The notes: generated by a model not told the origin, from the sequence alone. A DNA stretch of 24,753 nt from JBGPIT01 sp041485125 (GCA_041485125.1 JBGPIT010000026.1:1-24753); one strand, 5' to 3'. Positions 1-7,673 are shown, counted from the stretch's first letter. A program made the numbers and translations.

Positions 1-75
1 GGCGGCGGCAAAGACGACGCCCGCCGCCATCGTCGCCGCGAGCGCAGGCGCGAAGGCGGCGCTCGACCCGCTCAT
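1..75 (-). CDS. N-terminal start of a possible secreted or membrane protein, cut by window edge
   Basis: An ATG at 73-75 on the minus strand opens a frame that runs off the left edge without a stop. The 25 visible residues begin MSGSS and are almost entirely Ala, Gly, Val and Phe, which looks like a signal peptide or a first membrane helix, although no basic N-region is visible. It would be the next gene downstream of the 111-608 gene, after a 35-bp gap. There is only a weak G-rich stretch where a ribosome binding site should be. Too little is visible to name a function, and it could be a chance frame in GC-rich DNA. Confidence 0.3.
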   Translation of the reverse strand, partial: MSGSSAAFAPALAATMAAGVVFAAA

Positions 76-110
76 CTTGGCACCGCGCCCCCCGCTTGCG
101 ATCGCCGTCG

Positions 111-608
111 TCACGGGCAGCTCTCGCTCTGAGGCGCGATCCGGCCGACGGTCATCGCGAGGAGGTCGGCGATCAGCGAGCGCCATTCCCCATAGTCACG
201 CGTCGTCCGTTCGGGATCGCGGGTCGGCGTCGCGGCGACTACGATGCGGCGGACTTCGACGTCCCAGTGCGCTTCGGCGGCGGCGAGCAGCGGGGCCGGA
301 TCGCAGCGCATGTGCGAGACGACGAGATGCTTCACGAGCGCGTTGATCTGGCCGACCTCCGCATGCCAGACGAGCGCCTGCGTGTTCGGGCTCACCGGCA
401 TGCGGCGCTCCCGATCCGCCGCGAGGACACCCGCGGCGAAGGCGCCGCCGAACTCGGCAGCGACGCCACGACAGGTGGTCGCAGCGTATCTGACGTCGGC
501 GACGATGAGCTCGCTCTCGGATCTTTCGTGGGCGGCGGCGATCGACGCCGACACCATCCACACGGTGATCGCGAACGCCGTCCGACGCTGCACATCCCGA
601 CACGTCAT
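111..608 (-). CDS. Small secreted protein of unknown function (165 aa)
   Basis: I do not recognise a family. The frame stays open upstream to 701, but the ATG at 608 is preferred. It has a GGGAG ribosome binding site about 5 bases upstream, and it starts a plausible Sec signal peptide: a basic start (MTCRDVQRR), a hydrophobic stretch of about 15 residues, and an Ala-rich cleavage region near residue 25 before the HERSE segment. The mature part is about 140 residues with three or four cysteines and no visible catalytic motif. It lies 62 bases downstream of another small secreted protein on the same strand, so the two may be co-transcribed. The plus-strand frames covering the same DNA are Arg-rich shadows. 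The existence of the gene is likely; its role is unknown. Confidence 0.6.
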   Translation of the reverse strand: MTCRDVQRRTAFAITVWMVSASIAAAHERSESELIVADVRYAATTCRGVAAEFGGAFAAGVLAADRERRMPVSPNTQALVWHAEVGQINALVKHLVVSHMRCDPAPLLAAAEAHWDVEVRRIVVAATPTRDPERTTRDYGEWRSLIADLLAMTVGRIAPQSESCP

Positions 609-670
609 CGCGCTCCCATCCCCGGGGGCCGACCCGAGCGTCGCGGGCAGTCGACCTGCACCGCGCGCAC

Positions 671-1153
671 CTACGGCGTGTAGTTGTAGTTCTCGCTGCA
701 CGTGTACCGCCGCGCGGCTGAGGTGCGATGCACACTCGTCGTCTGCACGCCGTACCCGCGATAGCTGACGCCGACCTCACCGCCGTTCACGGTGATGGTG
801 AGCGGCGCCGCGTACGAGTAGTCGGCACGGAGGCTCGTCTTGTACTCGTAGGTGCCCTTCACGCAGGCGGTGACGCCGCCGGAGGTCTGATTCCAGACCC
901 GCGTCTCGGGGATGTCGCGGTATCCGAACCAGGTGCTGCGCTGCAGCCACGCCTCGTGCGCGCAGGTGACTGCAGCCGTCGGGCAGTCGAGGTTCGCGCT
1001 GTAGTCGCCCACCACGACGCCGAGATACTGCGCGGGTGGACGGACGGTGAAGCTCGTGGTCCCGTTCGCGGGAACGACGCTGATGGCGGCCAGCAACGGC
1101 GCGAGGCCCAACACCTGACGCAGGAACGTGCGAAGCATCCCGAGTCGGCGCAT
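671..1153 (-). CDS. Small secreted Cys-containing protein of unknown function (160 aa)
   Basis: The ATG at 1153 is chosen because AAGGAG lies six bases upstream and because it gives a clean signal peptide: MRRLGMLRTFLRQ, then a hydrophobic core, then cleavage near the VPANG segment (around residue 31). The mature protein of about 130 residues is rich in Thr, Tyr and Ser and has four cysteines that could form two disulfides. This suggests a small beta-rich extracellular or periplasmic domain. I recognise no family and see no catalytic signature. The longer upstream frame to 1267 adds only low-complexity residues without a ribosome binding site. The protein shares its strand with the secreted protein downstream (111-608). 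About 260 bases separate it from the zinc-ribbon gene upstream, so it probably has its own promoter. Confidence 0.65.
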   Translation of the reverse strand: MRRLGMLRTFLRQVLGLAPLLAAISVVPANGTTSFTVRPPAQYLGVVVGDYSANLDCPTAAVTCAHEAWLQRSTWFGYRDIPETRVWNQTSGGVTACVKGTYEYKTSLRADYSYAAPLTITVNGGEVGVSYRGYGVQTTSVHRTSAARRYTCSENYNYTP

Positions 1154-1416
1154 CTCGATCTCCTTGTCGATCGCCGGCGACATCGACGTCGCCGAGCACA
1201 ACGACCGAAAGAGCAACGCGTGTGCCGTCCTCGGCGCGCGTGCAGTAGGCCCCTGCACACGCATCACGGCGGGCGGTTCGCGGGGCGCCGTGATCGATCA
1301 GATCAGCAGCGCGGAAATCGACCGACCGCCGTGATGAACGACACTTCACGTCCGCGTGCGATCGACGGTGGCGTCACGACGGCCGGCAAGCCGGCGGCGC
1401 CCTCACGGGCAGTGCG

Positions 1417-1695
1417 TCAGAAGAAGAGTCGTTTGGCGAGAAACCAGACGATCGCGCCGCCGACCGCGTAGGCGGCAACGCCTTCGATCAGGCCGACACC
1501 GCTGCCCATGAGCAGCACGGCGAGCACCAGCACCGTGCTGATCACCGCGACGACGCGCTCGATGCGCTCCTCGCGGTCGCGGGTGGTGACGACGTGCTCG
1601 CGCACGTCGGCGCCGCATTCGGGGCAGCGGCCGGCGGGCTTGCGCTTGAGAACGACGCCACAGGCCGGACACTCGACCTTGATCGCGACGGGCAT
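1417..1695 (-). CDS. Zinc-ribbon membrane protein, 92 aa
   Basis: The protein begins MPVAIKVECPAC. Two CPxC pairs (CPAC at about residues 9-12 and CPEC at about 24-27) form a rubredoxin-type zinc ribbon. A charged Arg/Glu-rich linker follows, then two hydrophobic stretches (about residues 48-66 and 68-86) that look like a membrane hairpin, and the chain ends in RLFF. The ATG lies four bases beyond the sppA TGA with no ribosome binding site of its own, so translation is probably coupled to sppA. Function is unknown; a small membrane-anchored accessory to SppA or a general envelope protein are both possible. The zinc ribbon and membrane segments are seen directly, and the link to SppA is inferred from spacing only. 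Confidence 0.75.
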   Translation of the reverse strand: MPVAIKVECPACGVVLKRKPAGRCPECGADVREHVVTTRDREERIERVVAVISTVLVLAVLLMGSGVGLIEGVAAYAVGGAIVWFLAKRLFF

Positions 1696-1699
1696 GCGG

Positions 1700-3553
1700 T
1701 CAGTAGACGATGCGCGATCGCGCCGGCAGCAAAGCCGCAAGGCCGTCGACGAGGACGCGCACCCAGGCGAGCAAGCGGGCCTCTTCTGCCGCGTGCGGCG
1801 CCACCATCGCCGCATAGCTCTCGAGCATCGCGACGGCGGCGCCGGGCTCGACGGATCGCACCGAGAACGGCATCAGCGCGAGGACACGCTCGCCGGAGAG
1901 GACGGGGACGAGGGTGTCGAGATCGGCGACGAGCGCACCCGTCGGGCTGCCGGCGAAGCGGGTGAGGCGCCACCAGGGACGTGCCTTCGGACGCCGCTCG
2001 ACCGCGAGGCGCGACTCGGCGTCGACGCCGAGCCGACGCTTCACCTCCTGAAACGCCGCCTCGAGACCGCCGAGACCGTCGACGAGGCCGTGCTGAAGCG
2101 CCTGACGACCGCTCCAGACCCGCCCTTCCGCCACCGACTCGACCGCCGCGCGACTGAGGCGGCGGCCGTCGGCGACCTTGCCGACGAAGGTCGTGTAGAA
2201 CGCCTCCGCCTCGTTGCGCAGTCGGGCGAGCTCGGCGTCGTCGAGCGCGACGTAGTCGGAGTGGCGGGCGGCGTTGCCGCGCACGACGAGCTCCTTGGTG
2301 ATGCCGAGCCGATCGTAGAGGCCGCGCAGGACGGGCTTCCCCGCCAGCACGCCGATCGAGCCGGTGAGCGTCGCGCCTTCGGCGGTGACGTGGTCGGCGG
2401 CGGCGGCGAGGTAGTAGCCACCCGAGGCTGCGACGTCGCCCATCGAGATCACGACGGGCTTCCGCTGGCGCGCCTGGACGATCTCGCGCCACATCAGGTC
2501 GGACGCGAGACCGGAGCCGCCCGGTGAGTCGACGCGTACGACGATCGCGGCGAGATGCCGATCGCCGGCGAGTGCCGCGAGCTCGCGTTTGAAGGCGCGC
2601 CAGTCGCTCGCCTGCGACCCGCGACCGAGGGGAAGCCGCGAGCCCGTGCCGATCGGGCCGCTCACGGTGAGCAGACCGATGGCCGGCGCGCCGAGCGCGG
2701 CGCGACGGACCGCGAGCGCACGACGCTTCTGATATCGCGCCAGCTCGATCGGCGCCGGGTCGCCGAAGAGGTCGGCGAGCTGCTCGTCGACCTCGTCCGG
2801 ATACGCGACGGCGTCGACGAGACCACGGCCGAGCGCCTCGTCGGCGAGCAAGGGTCCCTCCTCGAAGGCACGCCGCACCAGCGCGTCATCGAGCCGGCGC
2901 GCCGTCGCGACGTCCGCCACCAGCTGGGCGTAGAGGTCGTCGAAGAGCTCGTCGAGCATGGCGCGATGCTCGACCGACATGCTGGTGCGCGTGAGCGGCT
3001 CGCCGGCCGACTTGAACCGTCCGACCCGGGTCACCTGCGCCTCGATGCCGAGCTTGTCGAGCGCGCCCTTGAGGAAGACCACCTCGCTCGCGATCCCGGT
3101 CGCGTCGAAGGTCGCGGCGGGCGCGAGCACGACGCGATCCGCCGCGCTTGCGAGGTAGTACTCGTGCATGCCGGCGTCCGCCAGGTACGCCCACACCCGC
3201 TTGCCGGCGGCCCGCAAGTCGAGGAGGGCGCGCCGCACGCTCTGGATCCGGCTCCAGCCGGCGCGGAGACCATGCACGTCGAGCAGGACCAGTCCGAGCG
3301 CTGAATCCTCCCGCGCCGTCCGCAGCGTCGCCAGCAAGGTCAGGAGATCGAGCGGCGCCGGCCCGCGCCGGAAGAGCGCGCCGGCACCGAACCCCTCCGC
3401 CACACCTTCCGCGAGCTCGCCGCTGAGCTCGATCCGCAGCACGTTGTACGGTCGCCGCGGACGCAGGCGTGCGGCGCCCGCGCGGAGCGCGAGCAATGCC
3501 CGCGCGAGCAGGCGGCGGCCGGGCGCGGAGGGCCGCGCACCGTCCGCGTGCAC
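1700..3553 (-). CDS. sppA: Signal peptide peptidase SppA, long (two-domain) type
   Basis: SppA digests signal peptides left in the inner membrane after secretion, using a Ser/Lys dyad. Both SppA repeats are present. The N-terminal half carries the general-base lysine in GRFKSAGEPL (about residue 181), matching E. coli Lys209. The C-terminal half carries the nucleophile in DVAASGGYYLA (about residue 377), matching E. coli Ser409, preceded by VDSPGGS. Length from the GTG at 3553 is 617 aa, almost that of E. coli (618). The frame is open to a GTG at 3661, only 4 bases past the upstream gene's stop, but a strong minus-strand terminator (3568-3600) falls in that stretch, so I start downstream of it; the exact start is uncertain. 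Unlike E. coli SppA I see no clear N-terminal membrane helix. The last ~90 residues are an extra C-terminal tail. Confidence 0.88.
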   Translation of the reverse strand: MHADGARPSAPGRRLLARALLALRAGAARLRPRRPYNVLRIELSGELAEGVAEGFGAGALFRRGPAPLDLLTLLATLRTAREDSALGLVLLDVHGLRAGWSRIQSVRRALLDLRAAGKRVWAYLADAGMHEYYLASAADRVVLAPAATFDATGIASEVVFLKGALDKLGIEAQVTRVGRFKSAGEPLTRTSMSVEHRAMLDELFDDLYAQLVADVATARRLDDALVRRAFEEGPLLADEALGRGLVDAVAYPDEVDEQLADLFGDPAPIELARYQKRRALAVRRAALGAPAIGLLTVSGPIGTGSRLPLGRGSQASDWRAFKRELAALAGDRHLAAIVVRVDSPGGSGLASDLMWREIVQARQRKPVVISMGDVAASGGYYLAAAADHVTAEGATLTGSIGVLAGKPVLRGLYDRLGITKELVVRGNAARHSDYVALDDAELARLRNEAEAFYTTFVGKVADGRRLSRAAVESVAEGRVWSGRQALQHGLVDGLGGLEAAFQEVKRRLGVDAESRLAVERRPKARPWWRLTRFAGSPTGALVADLDTLVPVLSGERVLALMPFSVRSVEPGAAVAMLESYAAMVAPHAAEEARLLAWVRVLVDGLAALLPARSRIVY

Positions 3554-3567
3554 GCCGGGCCGGGACG

Positions 3568-3600
3568 AAAAAAAAGCGGCAGGGTCGTTGCCCTGCCGCT
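3568..3600 (-). terminator. Strong intrinsic terminator at the end of the isc operon
   Basis: Read on the minus strand, a perfect 9-10 bp GC-rich stem (GCGGCAGGG paired with CCCTGCCGC, loop of six bases) is followed immediately by eight T residues (the A-run at 3568-3575 of the plus strand). It lies 66 bases after the stop codon of the 147-aa gene that ends the isc gene string. It would separate that string from sppA and limits where sppA can begin. Confidence 0.9.
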
Positions 3601-3665
3601 CGCTCGGGCTCACACCCGGCGGCCGGCTGGTGGCCGGCTGCCGGGTATCCGCGCCGTTCACGCGC

Positions 3666-4109
3666 TCAGCCCCCGCTCGCCTTCAAGAGAACCGTCTCGG
3701 TCTCGGGCTCGAGCCCCGCGTCCGGATCTTCGGCCGTTGCCTGCGACGCCGCCTCCTCCGCCCGCGTGCGAGCGTCGGCGACGACCCTGTCCTTCCAGCG
3801 CAAGAGTCCGGAGCGGATGTAGTCCGCGTCGAGATCCAGCGTGTCGCACACGTTCGTGAACGAGAAGAACCACGACCGATCGTCTTCCGTGATCCACTCC
3901 TCGGCCTCGACGAAGAGCTGCCGGGCCTTGGGATCGGTGGCGAACACCTGCTTCATGAAGACGTTCACCGCGTCCTCCAGAACCGCCATCATCAGACGCC
4001 GCTCGCCGTCGAGTTGCGCGCGCCGGCGCAACGCCCCGAAAAACTGATCAGGCAACAGCGTATCCGGCACCAAGCCGCCAAATCGATCATCGAGATTCGT
4101 TTCTGCCAT
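3666..4109 (-). CDS. Conserved-looking acidic protein of unknown function, last gene of the isc operon (147 aa)
   Basis: The ATG at 4109 is preferred over the in-frame ATG at 4130 because GGAGAGGT lies about six bases upstream of it. The protein begins MAETNLDDRF, is strongly acidic, and is probably helical. Its core (about residues 45-105) contains a segment with many Asp/Glu, the aromatic string SWFFSFTNVCDTLDL, and then DADYIRSGLLRWKD; this kind of core is familiar to me from unnamed deltaproteobacterial proteins. It has a single cysteine, so it is unlikely to hold a cluster alone. It follows the IscR-like gene by 57 bases and precedes the operon terminator. Position suggests a role in Fe-S supply or its regulation, but no catalytic motif supports this. 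The C-terminal 30 residues are low-complexity and acidic. Confidence 0.75.
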   Translation of the reverse strand: MAETNLDDRFGGLVPDTLLPDQFFGALRRRAQLDGERRLMMAVLEDAVNVFMKQVFATDPKARQLFVEAEEWITEDDRSWFFSFTNVCDTLDLDADYIRSGLLRWKDRVVADARTRAEEAASQATAEDPDAGLEPETETVLLKASGG

Positions 4110-4166
4110 CGTATTTACCTCTCCAGCCATGACCGTTAGACGACGGTCCGGCCAAATTATTCGCTG

Positions 4167-4625
4167 TCAGCCCGTGGCCACGTCGACCACACCCGGGGTG
4201 CCGCCGTGCTTGGCGCGCACGTCCGCGAGGGTGGTCTTCGCGAACACCTCCATCACCCGCTGCTGTGCCTCACGCCAGACCCAGAGCATCGTGCAGCTCG
4301 GAAGCAGCGAGCACTCGCAGCTCTCCCCGCTGTCGCCGACGCAGACGTTCAGCGACACCGGCCCCTCGATCGCTTCGATGACGTCCTTGAACGTCACCGT
4401 TTCGGGGGCGCGCGCGAGCGTGTAGCCGCCCTGCGGGCCGCGCGTCGAGCGCACGATCCCGTGATGAATCAGGTCCTGGATGATCTTCTCCAGGAACTTC
4501 TTCGGGATGCGTTCGCGCGCCGAGATCTCGGCGACCGAGCACGGCCGCCGCTCGTTTTGCGACGTCAGGTAGATCATCGCCCGCAGCGCGTAGTCGATCT
4601 TTCTGCTCACCTGCATGAGTGCCAT
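4167..4625 (-). CDS. iscR: Rrf2-family Fe-S sensing regulator, IscR-like
   Basis: Residues 1-80 form the Rrf2 winged helix-turn-helix: MQVSRKIDYALRAMIYL, then ISARERIPKKFLEKI as recognition region, then the wing RGPQGGYTLA. Four cysteines (95, 103, 105, 111) lie in the loop where IscR, NsrR and RirA bind a cluster. The C95-x7-C103 spacing resembles RirA more than E. coli IscR (92/98/104). It is 152 aa, close to E. coli IscR at about 160. In E. coli the gene heads the operon; here it comes 12 bases after iscX, near the end. It probably senses Fe-S status and represses the iscS promoter, where a matching operator candidate lies (9379-9403). It could equally be an iron- or NO-sensing relative; naming it IscR rests on family plus context. 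Confidence 0.85.
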   Translation of the reverse strand: MALMQVSRKIDYALRAMIYLTSQNERRPCSVAEISARERIPKKFLEKIIQDLIHHGIVRSTRGPQGGYTLARAPETVTFKDVIEAIEGPVSLNVCVGDSGESCECSLLPSCTMLWVWREAQQRVMEVFAKTTLADVRAKHGGTPGVVDVATG

Positions 4626-4637
4626 GGTCGGTTCCTC

Positions 4638-4850
4638 TCACTCTTTGCGATCGCGGTACTCTTCGAGCCACGCCATCTGGATCGCCTCGAGCTTCGACTC
4701 GCTCGACGCCTTCGGATCGTCGTCGAAATCCGTGAGCTCGACGACGAACCGGTGCAGATCCGTGAAGCGCACGCCGAGCGGATCGACGCCTTCGTGCTCG
4801 TCCGCGAGCGCGACCGCGACGTCCTCGGCATCTTCCCATTTCAGTCCCAT
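4638..4850 (-). CDS. iscX: IscX, small acidic Fe-S assembly modulator
   Basis: IscX binds IscS at the frataxin site and tunes iron entry or cysteine desulfuration. The 70-aa protein starts MGLKWEDAEDVA and keeps the family's VRFTDLH segment, the acidic DFDDDP stretch and the LEAIQMAWLEE end, all close to E. coli IscX (66 aa). Its ATG shares one base with the hscA stop (TGATG), so translation is coupled. In E. coli, ferredoxin lies between hscA and iscX; here nothing does. Identification is very secure from length, motifs and position. Confidence 0.95.
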   Translation of the reverse strand: MGLKWEDAEDVAVALADEHEGVDPLGVRFTDLHRFVVELTDFDDDPKASSESKLEAIQMAWLEEYRDRKE

Positions 4851-6664
4851 CAGACCACCTCCGACGCGCGCTTGTGCTCGAGAGCGCGTTTCAGCGACGA
4901 CGACATGATCCGTTGCGCGAACGGCGTCGACGCCTCGTTCAGCCGATCGGCGAGGTCGCGGATGCGGTTGTAGTCGGTCTCGGCGAGCGCGGCCCGCAGG
5001 GTCGCGATCGCGCCCCGCACCTCGTCCGCTTCGCTGCCGTCGACGAACTCCGGCGCGTCACGCAGCGTCCGCTCGATCTGCCGGATCAGCGTCTGGGCGT
5101 CGGTGCGCGCTTCGGCGAGCAGACGGGCCGCGACGTCCTCCTCGGCGTGATCGATCGACTCCTCGAGCATGCGCTCGATCTCCTCGTCGGTGAGGCCGTA
5201 CGACGGCTTCACGTCGAGCGAGCGCTCCTGGCCGGTACGGACGTCGCGCGCGGTGACGTTCAGGATGCCGTTGGCGTCGACCATGAAGACCACGTCGACG
5301 CGCGGGAATCCCGCCGTGGTCGGCTCGATCGGGATCGCGAAGCGCGCCAGGCTCCGGCAGTCCGACGCGAGCTCGCGCTCGCCCTGCAGCACGTGCACGT
5401 CGACGTGGGTCTGGTTGTCGACCGCGGTGGTGAAGGTCTCGGTGACGCTGGTCGGGATCGTCGTGTTGCGCTCGATGAGACGGGTCATGACGCCGCCCAT
5501 GGTCTCGATGCCGAGCGAGAGCGGCACGACGTCGAGGAGCAGCATGTCCTTGCGACGGCCGCCGAGAATGCCGGCCTGCACTGCCGCGCCGAGCGCCACG
5601 ACCTCGTCCGGATCGAGCTCGCAGAGCGGCTCCCGGCCGAAGAGGTCGTGGACGCGCTGGCGCACCAGCGGAATGCGCGTGCTGCCGCCGACCAGGACGA
5701 CCGCGTTCAGGTCGGCCGGATTCATGCCGGCGTCGCGCAGCGCCTGGCGCGTCGGTCCGAGCGTGCGCTCGATGATGGGCGCGACGATGCACTCGAAGTC
5801 GGCGCGCGTGAGCGTACGGGCGTGACGCGCGCCTCCCGGCAACGTGACGTCGATCTCGGTCGTGTGATCGGCGGAGAGACGGATCTTCGCCTCCTCCGCG
5901 GCGCGGCGGATGATCGCCCGCACCTCGCGCGTCGACGCGACCGCCGCGTCGATGCCGGCCGCCTCGATGAACCACGCCGTGACGGCCTCGTCGATGTCGT
6001 CGCCGCCGAGGCGGGTGTCGCCGTTGGTCGCCTTCACCTCGAAGATGCCGCGCTCGAGCTTCAAGATCGAGATGTCGAAGGTGCCGCCGCCGAGATCGTA
6101 GACGGCGACCGAGCCCTCGGTCATCTGATCGAGACCATACGCGAGCGCCGCCGCGGTCGGCTCGTTCACGAGGCGGAGCACCTCGAGGCCGGCGATCCGG
6201 CCGGCGTCCTTGGTCGCCTGCCGCTGGCTGTCGTTGAAGTAGGCGGGGACCGTGATGACGGCCTTCCGCACCGGCGCGCCGAGCGACTCCTCGGCGCGGC
6301 GCTCGAGCTCGCGCAGGATCATCGCCGACACTTCCGGGGCAGTATAGGTGCGGCCGCCGATCTCGAAGCGCACGACTCCCGGCCCGTCGGCGAACGAGTA
6401 GCGCCGCCGATCTGCGTCGCTCACGTGCTCGCGCCCGAGCCCCATGAAGCGCTTCACGGACTCGATCGTCGTCGACGGTGCGGTCACGGCAAGCGCGCGC
6501 GCCTCGTCACCGACGACGGGCTCGCGACCCACCGGAAACGACACCACCGACGGGACGATCTTCCGCCCGGTGCGAGGATCGGCGATCACGCGCGGGGTGT
6601 CGTCGTCCATGACCGCGATCAGGCTGTTCGTCGTCCCGAGGTCGATGCCGACTATGCGTTCCAC
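4850..6664 (-). CDS. hscA: Fe-S assembly Hsp70 chaperone HscA
   Basis: HscA is the specialised Hsp70 that, with HscB, helps release clusters from IscU. The GTG at 6664 is chosen: it lies inside the end of hscB (11-base overlap), follows GGAG, and gives MERIVGIDLGTTNS, the standard Hsp70 phosphate-1 motif. The product is 604 aa (E. coli HscA 616). The nucleotide-binding domain (to about residue 370) shows the GGGTFDIS phosphate loop, VNEPTAAALAYG and VLVGGSTRIP; the linker DVVPLSLGIETMGG resembles E. coli HscA; the substrate-binding domain follows, ending at the IscX start. The longer open frame to 6994 is only the shadow of hscB. DnaK is excluded by the short acidic-tail-free C-terminus and the isc context. 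Confidence 0.95.
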   Translation of the reverse strand: MERIVGIDLGTTNSLIAVMDDDTPRVIADPRTGRKIVPSVVSFPVGREPVVGDEARALAVTAPSTTIESVKRFMGLGREHVSDADRRRYSFADGPGVVRFEIGGRTYTAPEVSAMILRELERRAEESLGAPVRKAVITVPAYFNDSQRQATKDAGRIAGLEVLRLVNEPTAAALAYGLDQMTEGSVAVYDLGGGTFDISILKLERGIFEVKATNGDTRLGGDDIDEAVTAWFIEAAGIDAAVASTREVRAIIRRAAEEAKIRLSADHTTEIDVTLPGGARHARTLTRADFECIVAPIIERTLGPTRQALRDAGMNPADLNAVVLVGGSTRIPLVRQRVHDLFGREPLCELDPDEVVALGAAVQAGILGGRRKDMLLLDVVPLSLGIETMGGVMTRLIERNTTIPTSVTETFTTAVDNQTHVDVHVLQGERELASDCRSLARFAIPIEPTTAGFPRVDVVFMVDANGILNVTARDVRTGQERSLDVKPSYGLTDEEIERMLEESIDHAEEDVAARLLAEARTDAQTLIRQIERTLRDAPEFVDGSEADEVRGAIATLRAALAETDYNRIRDLADRLNEASTPFAQRIMSSSLKRALEHKRASEVV

Positions 6665-7302
6665 TGCGGCTCCAATTCCTTGTCGACGTCGCGCATCAGG
6701 GTGCGGACGTAGTGCAGCTCGGAAAGAATGCGCTTGATCTCCACCAGCGTCGCCGCCTGGTCGGCACCGTCGCGCTGGTAGGTCTCGGCCATGCGCTCCT
6801 CGAAGCCGTTCAGCCGCGCGCGCAGCTCGCCGCGGATGTCGCGCAGCTCCGTGTCGTCCACGCTGCCGCCGTTCGGCCCCCGCGCGTGGCGACGCTCCTC
6901 GAGCTTCTCCTGCACGTGGAAGACCAACGCCGCGAGCTCGGGCGGCACACGCTCGTTGTCGCGGCCGAGCGACTCGCCGTGCAACGACAGCCAATAGAGG
7001 CCGCGCTCCACCGGATCTTTCAAGGTGCGGTACGCGCGTGTCACCAGCGCAGTCGTCCGCAGGCTCGCCGCCTGCTCCGCGGGCGACCGGTCGTGGAACA
7101 TGTCGGGGTGGAACTCACGCGAGAGCGCATAGTAGCGCCGCTCGAGGTCCGCGGTGTCGATCGCCAGCGCCTTGGGGAGTCCGAAGAGCGCGAAGAAATC
7201 CGGCGCGTGCTCAGCCGGGCGGGCGACGCCACATCCCGCGCACGCGAGCTGGCCCGCCGCCGGCTTGCCACAATTCATGCACAGAGAAGTGTCCGTATTC
7301 AT
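6652..7302 (-). CDS. hscB: J-domain co-chaperone HscB with N-terminal zinc ribbon
   Basis: HscB brings IscU to HscA and stimulates its ATPase. From the ATG at 7302 the product is 216 aa (E. coli 171). The extra length is an N-terminal tetracysteine ribbon (C8, C11, C21, C24), as in human HSC20 and absent from E. coli HscB. The J-domain follows (about 34-105) with DFFALFGLPK, REFHPDMF (HPD at 65-67) and a C-terminal three-helix domain that binds IscU. Two further in-frame starts at 7308 (ATG) and 7314 (GTG) cannot be excluded; no strong ribosome binding site decides. It overlaps hscA by 11-13 bases and follows iscA by about 45 bases. Identity is very secure. Confidence 0.94.
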   Translation of the reverse strand: MNTDTSLCMNCGKPAAGQLACAGCGVARPAEHAPDFFALFGLPKALAIDTADLERRYYALSREFHPDMFHDRSPAEQAASLRTTALVTRAYRTLKDPVERGLYWLSLHGESLGRDNERVPPELAALVFHVQEKLEERRHARGPNGGSVDDTELRDIRGELRARLNGFEERMAETYQRDGADQAATLVEIKRILSELHYVRTLMRDVDKELEPQWNA

Positions 7303-7346
7303 CGCCATCCGCACTCATGCATTGCATCGGGGGCATCTGCGACAGC

Positions 7347-7673
7347 TCAAACCGTGAAGGATGCCCCGCAACCGCACGCCCGCTTGATGTTCGGATTCCG
7401 CAGCTTGAACCCCGACTCCATCAAGCCTTCCTCGTAGTGCACCTCGGTACCGTTCAAGTAGAGAAAGCTCTTGCGATCGACGAGCACCTTGGCGCCGTCG
7501 TTCTCGAACACCTTGTCGCCGTCACGCGGGGTGTCGACGTCCATCTTGTATTGCAAACCGGAGCAGCCGCCGCCCACCACCTTCAGGCGCAGGCCGTGAT
7601 CCGGTTTCTGCATCGACTCGACGAGGGCGTGAATCTTCTTCGCCGCCTCGTCGCTTACGCTGATCGCCGCCAC
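7347..7673 (-). CDS. iscA: A-type Fe-S carrier IscA
   Basis: A-type carriers accept clusters from IscU and pass them to apo-proteins, or donate iron. The 108-aa product shows the three conserved cysteines: GGGCSGLQY (C37) and the C-terminal CGCGASF pair (C100, C102). The GTG at 7673 follows GAGGG by a suitable spacing and begins AAISVSDEAA. It lies 22 bases after iscU. ErpA is a close relative with the same motif; position between iscU and hscB favours the IscA name. Confidence 0.95.
   Translation of the reverse strand: MAAISVSDEAAKKIHALVESMQKPDHGLRLKVVGGGCSGLQYKMDVDTPRDGDKVFENDGAKVLVDRKSFLYLNGTEVHYEEGLMESGFKLRNPNIKRACGCGASFTV

Noticed and set aside
728..1471. A 247-codon plus-strand frame over the secreted-protein gene
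   Set aside because: Its composition is that of an Arg-rich shadow; the minus-strand gene has an AAGGAG site and a signal peptide.
4131..4148. Small inverted repeat GACCGT/ACGGTC between the IscR-like gene and the acidic protein gene
   Set aside because: Only six base pairs, with no T-run in either direction; not enough for a terminator or operator call.
4874..6712. A 612-codon plus-strand frame opposite hscA
   Set aside because: Low-complexity composition and no motif; hscA on the other strand is certain.
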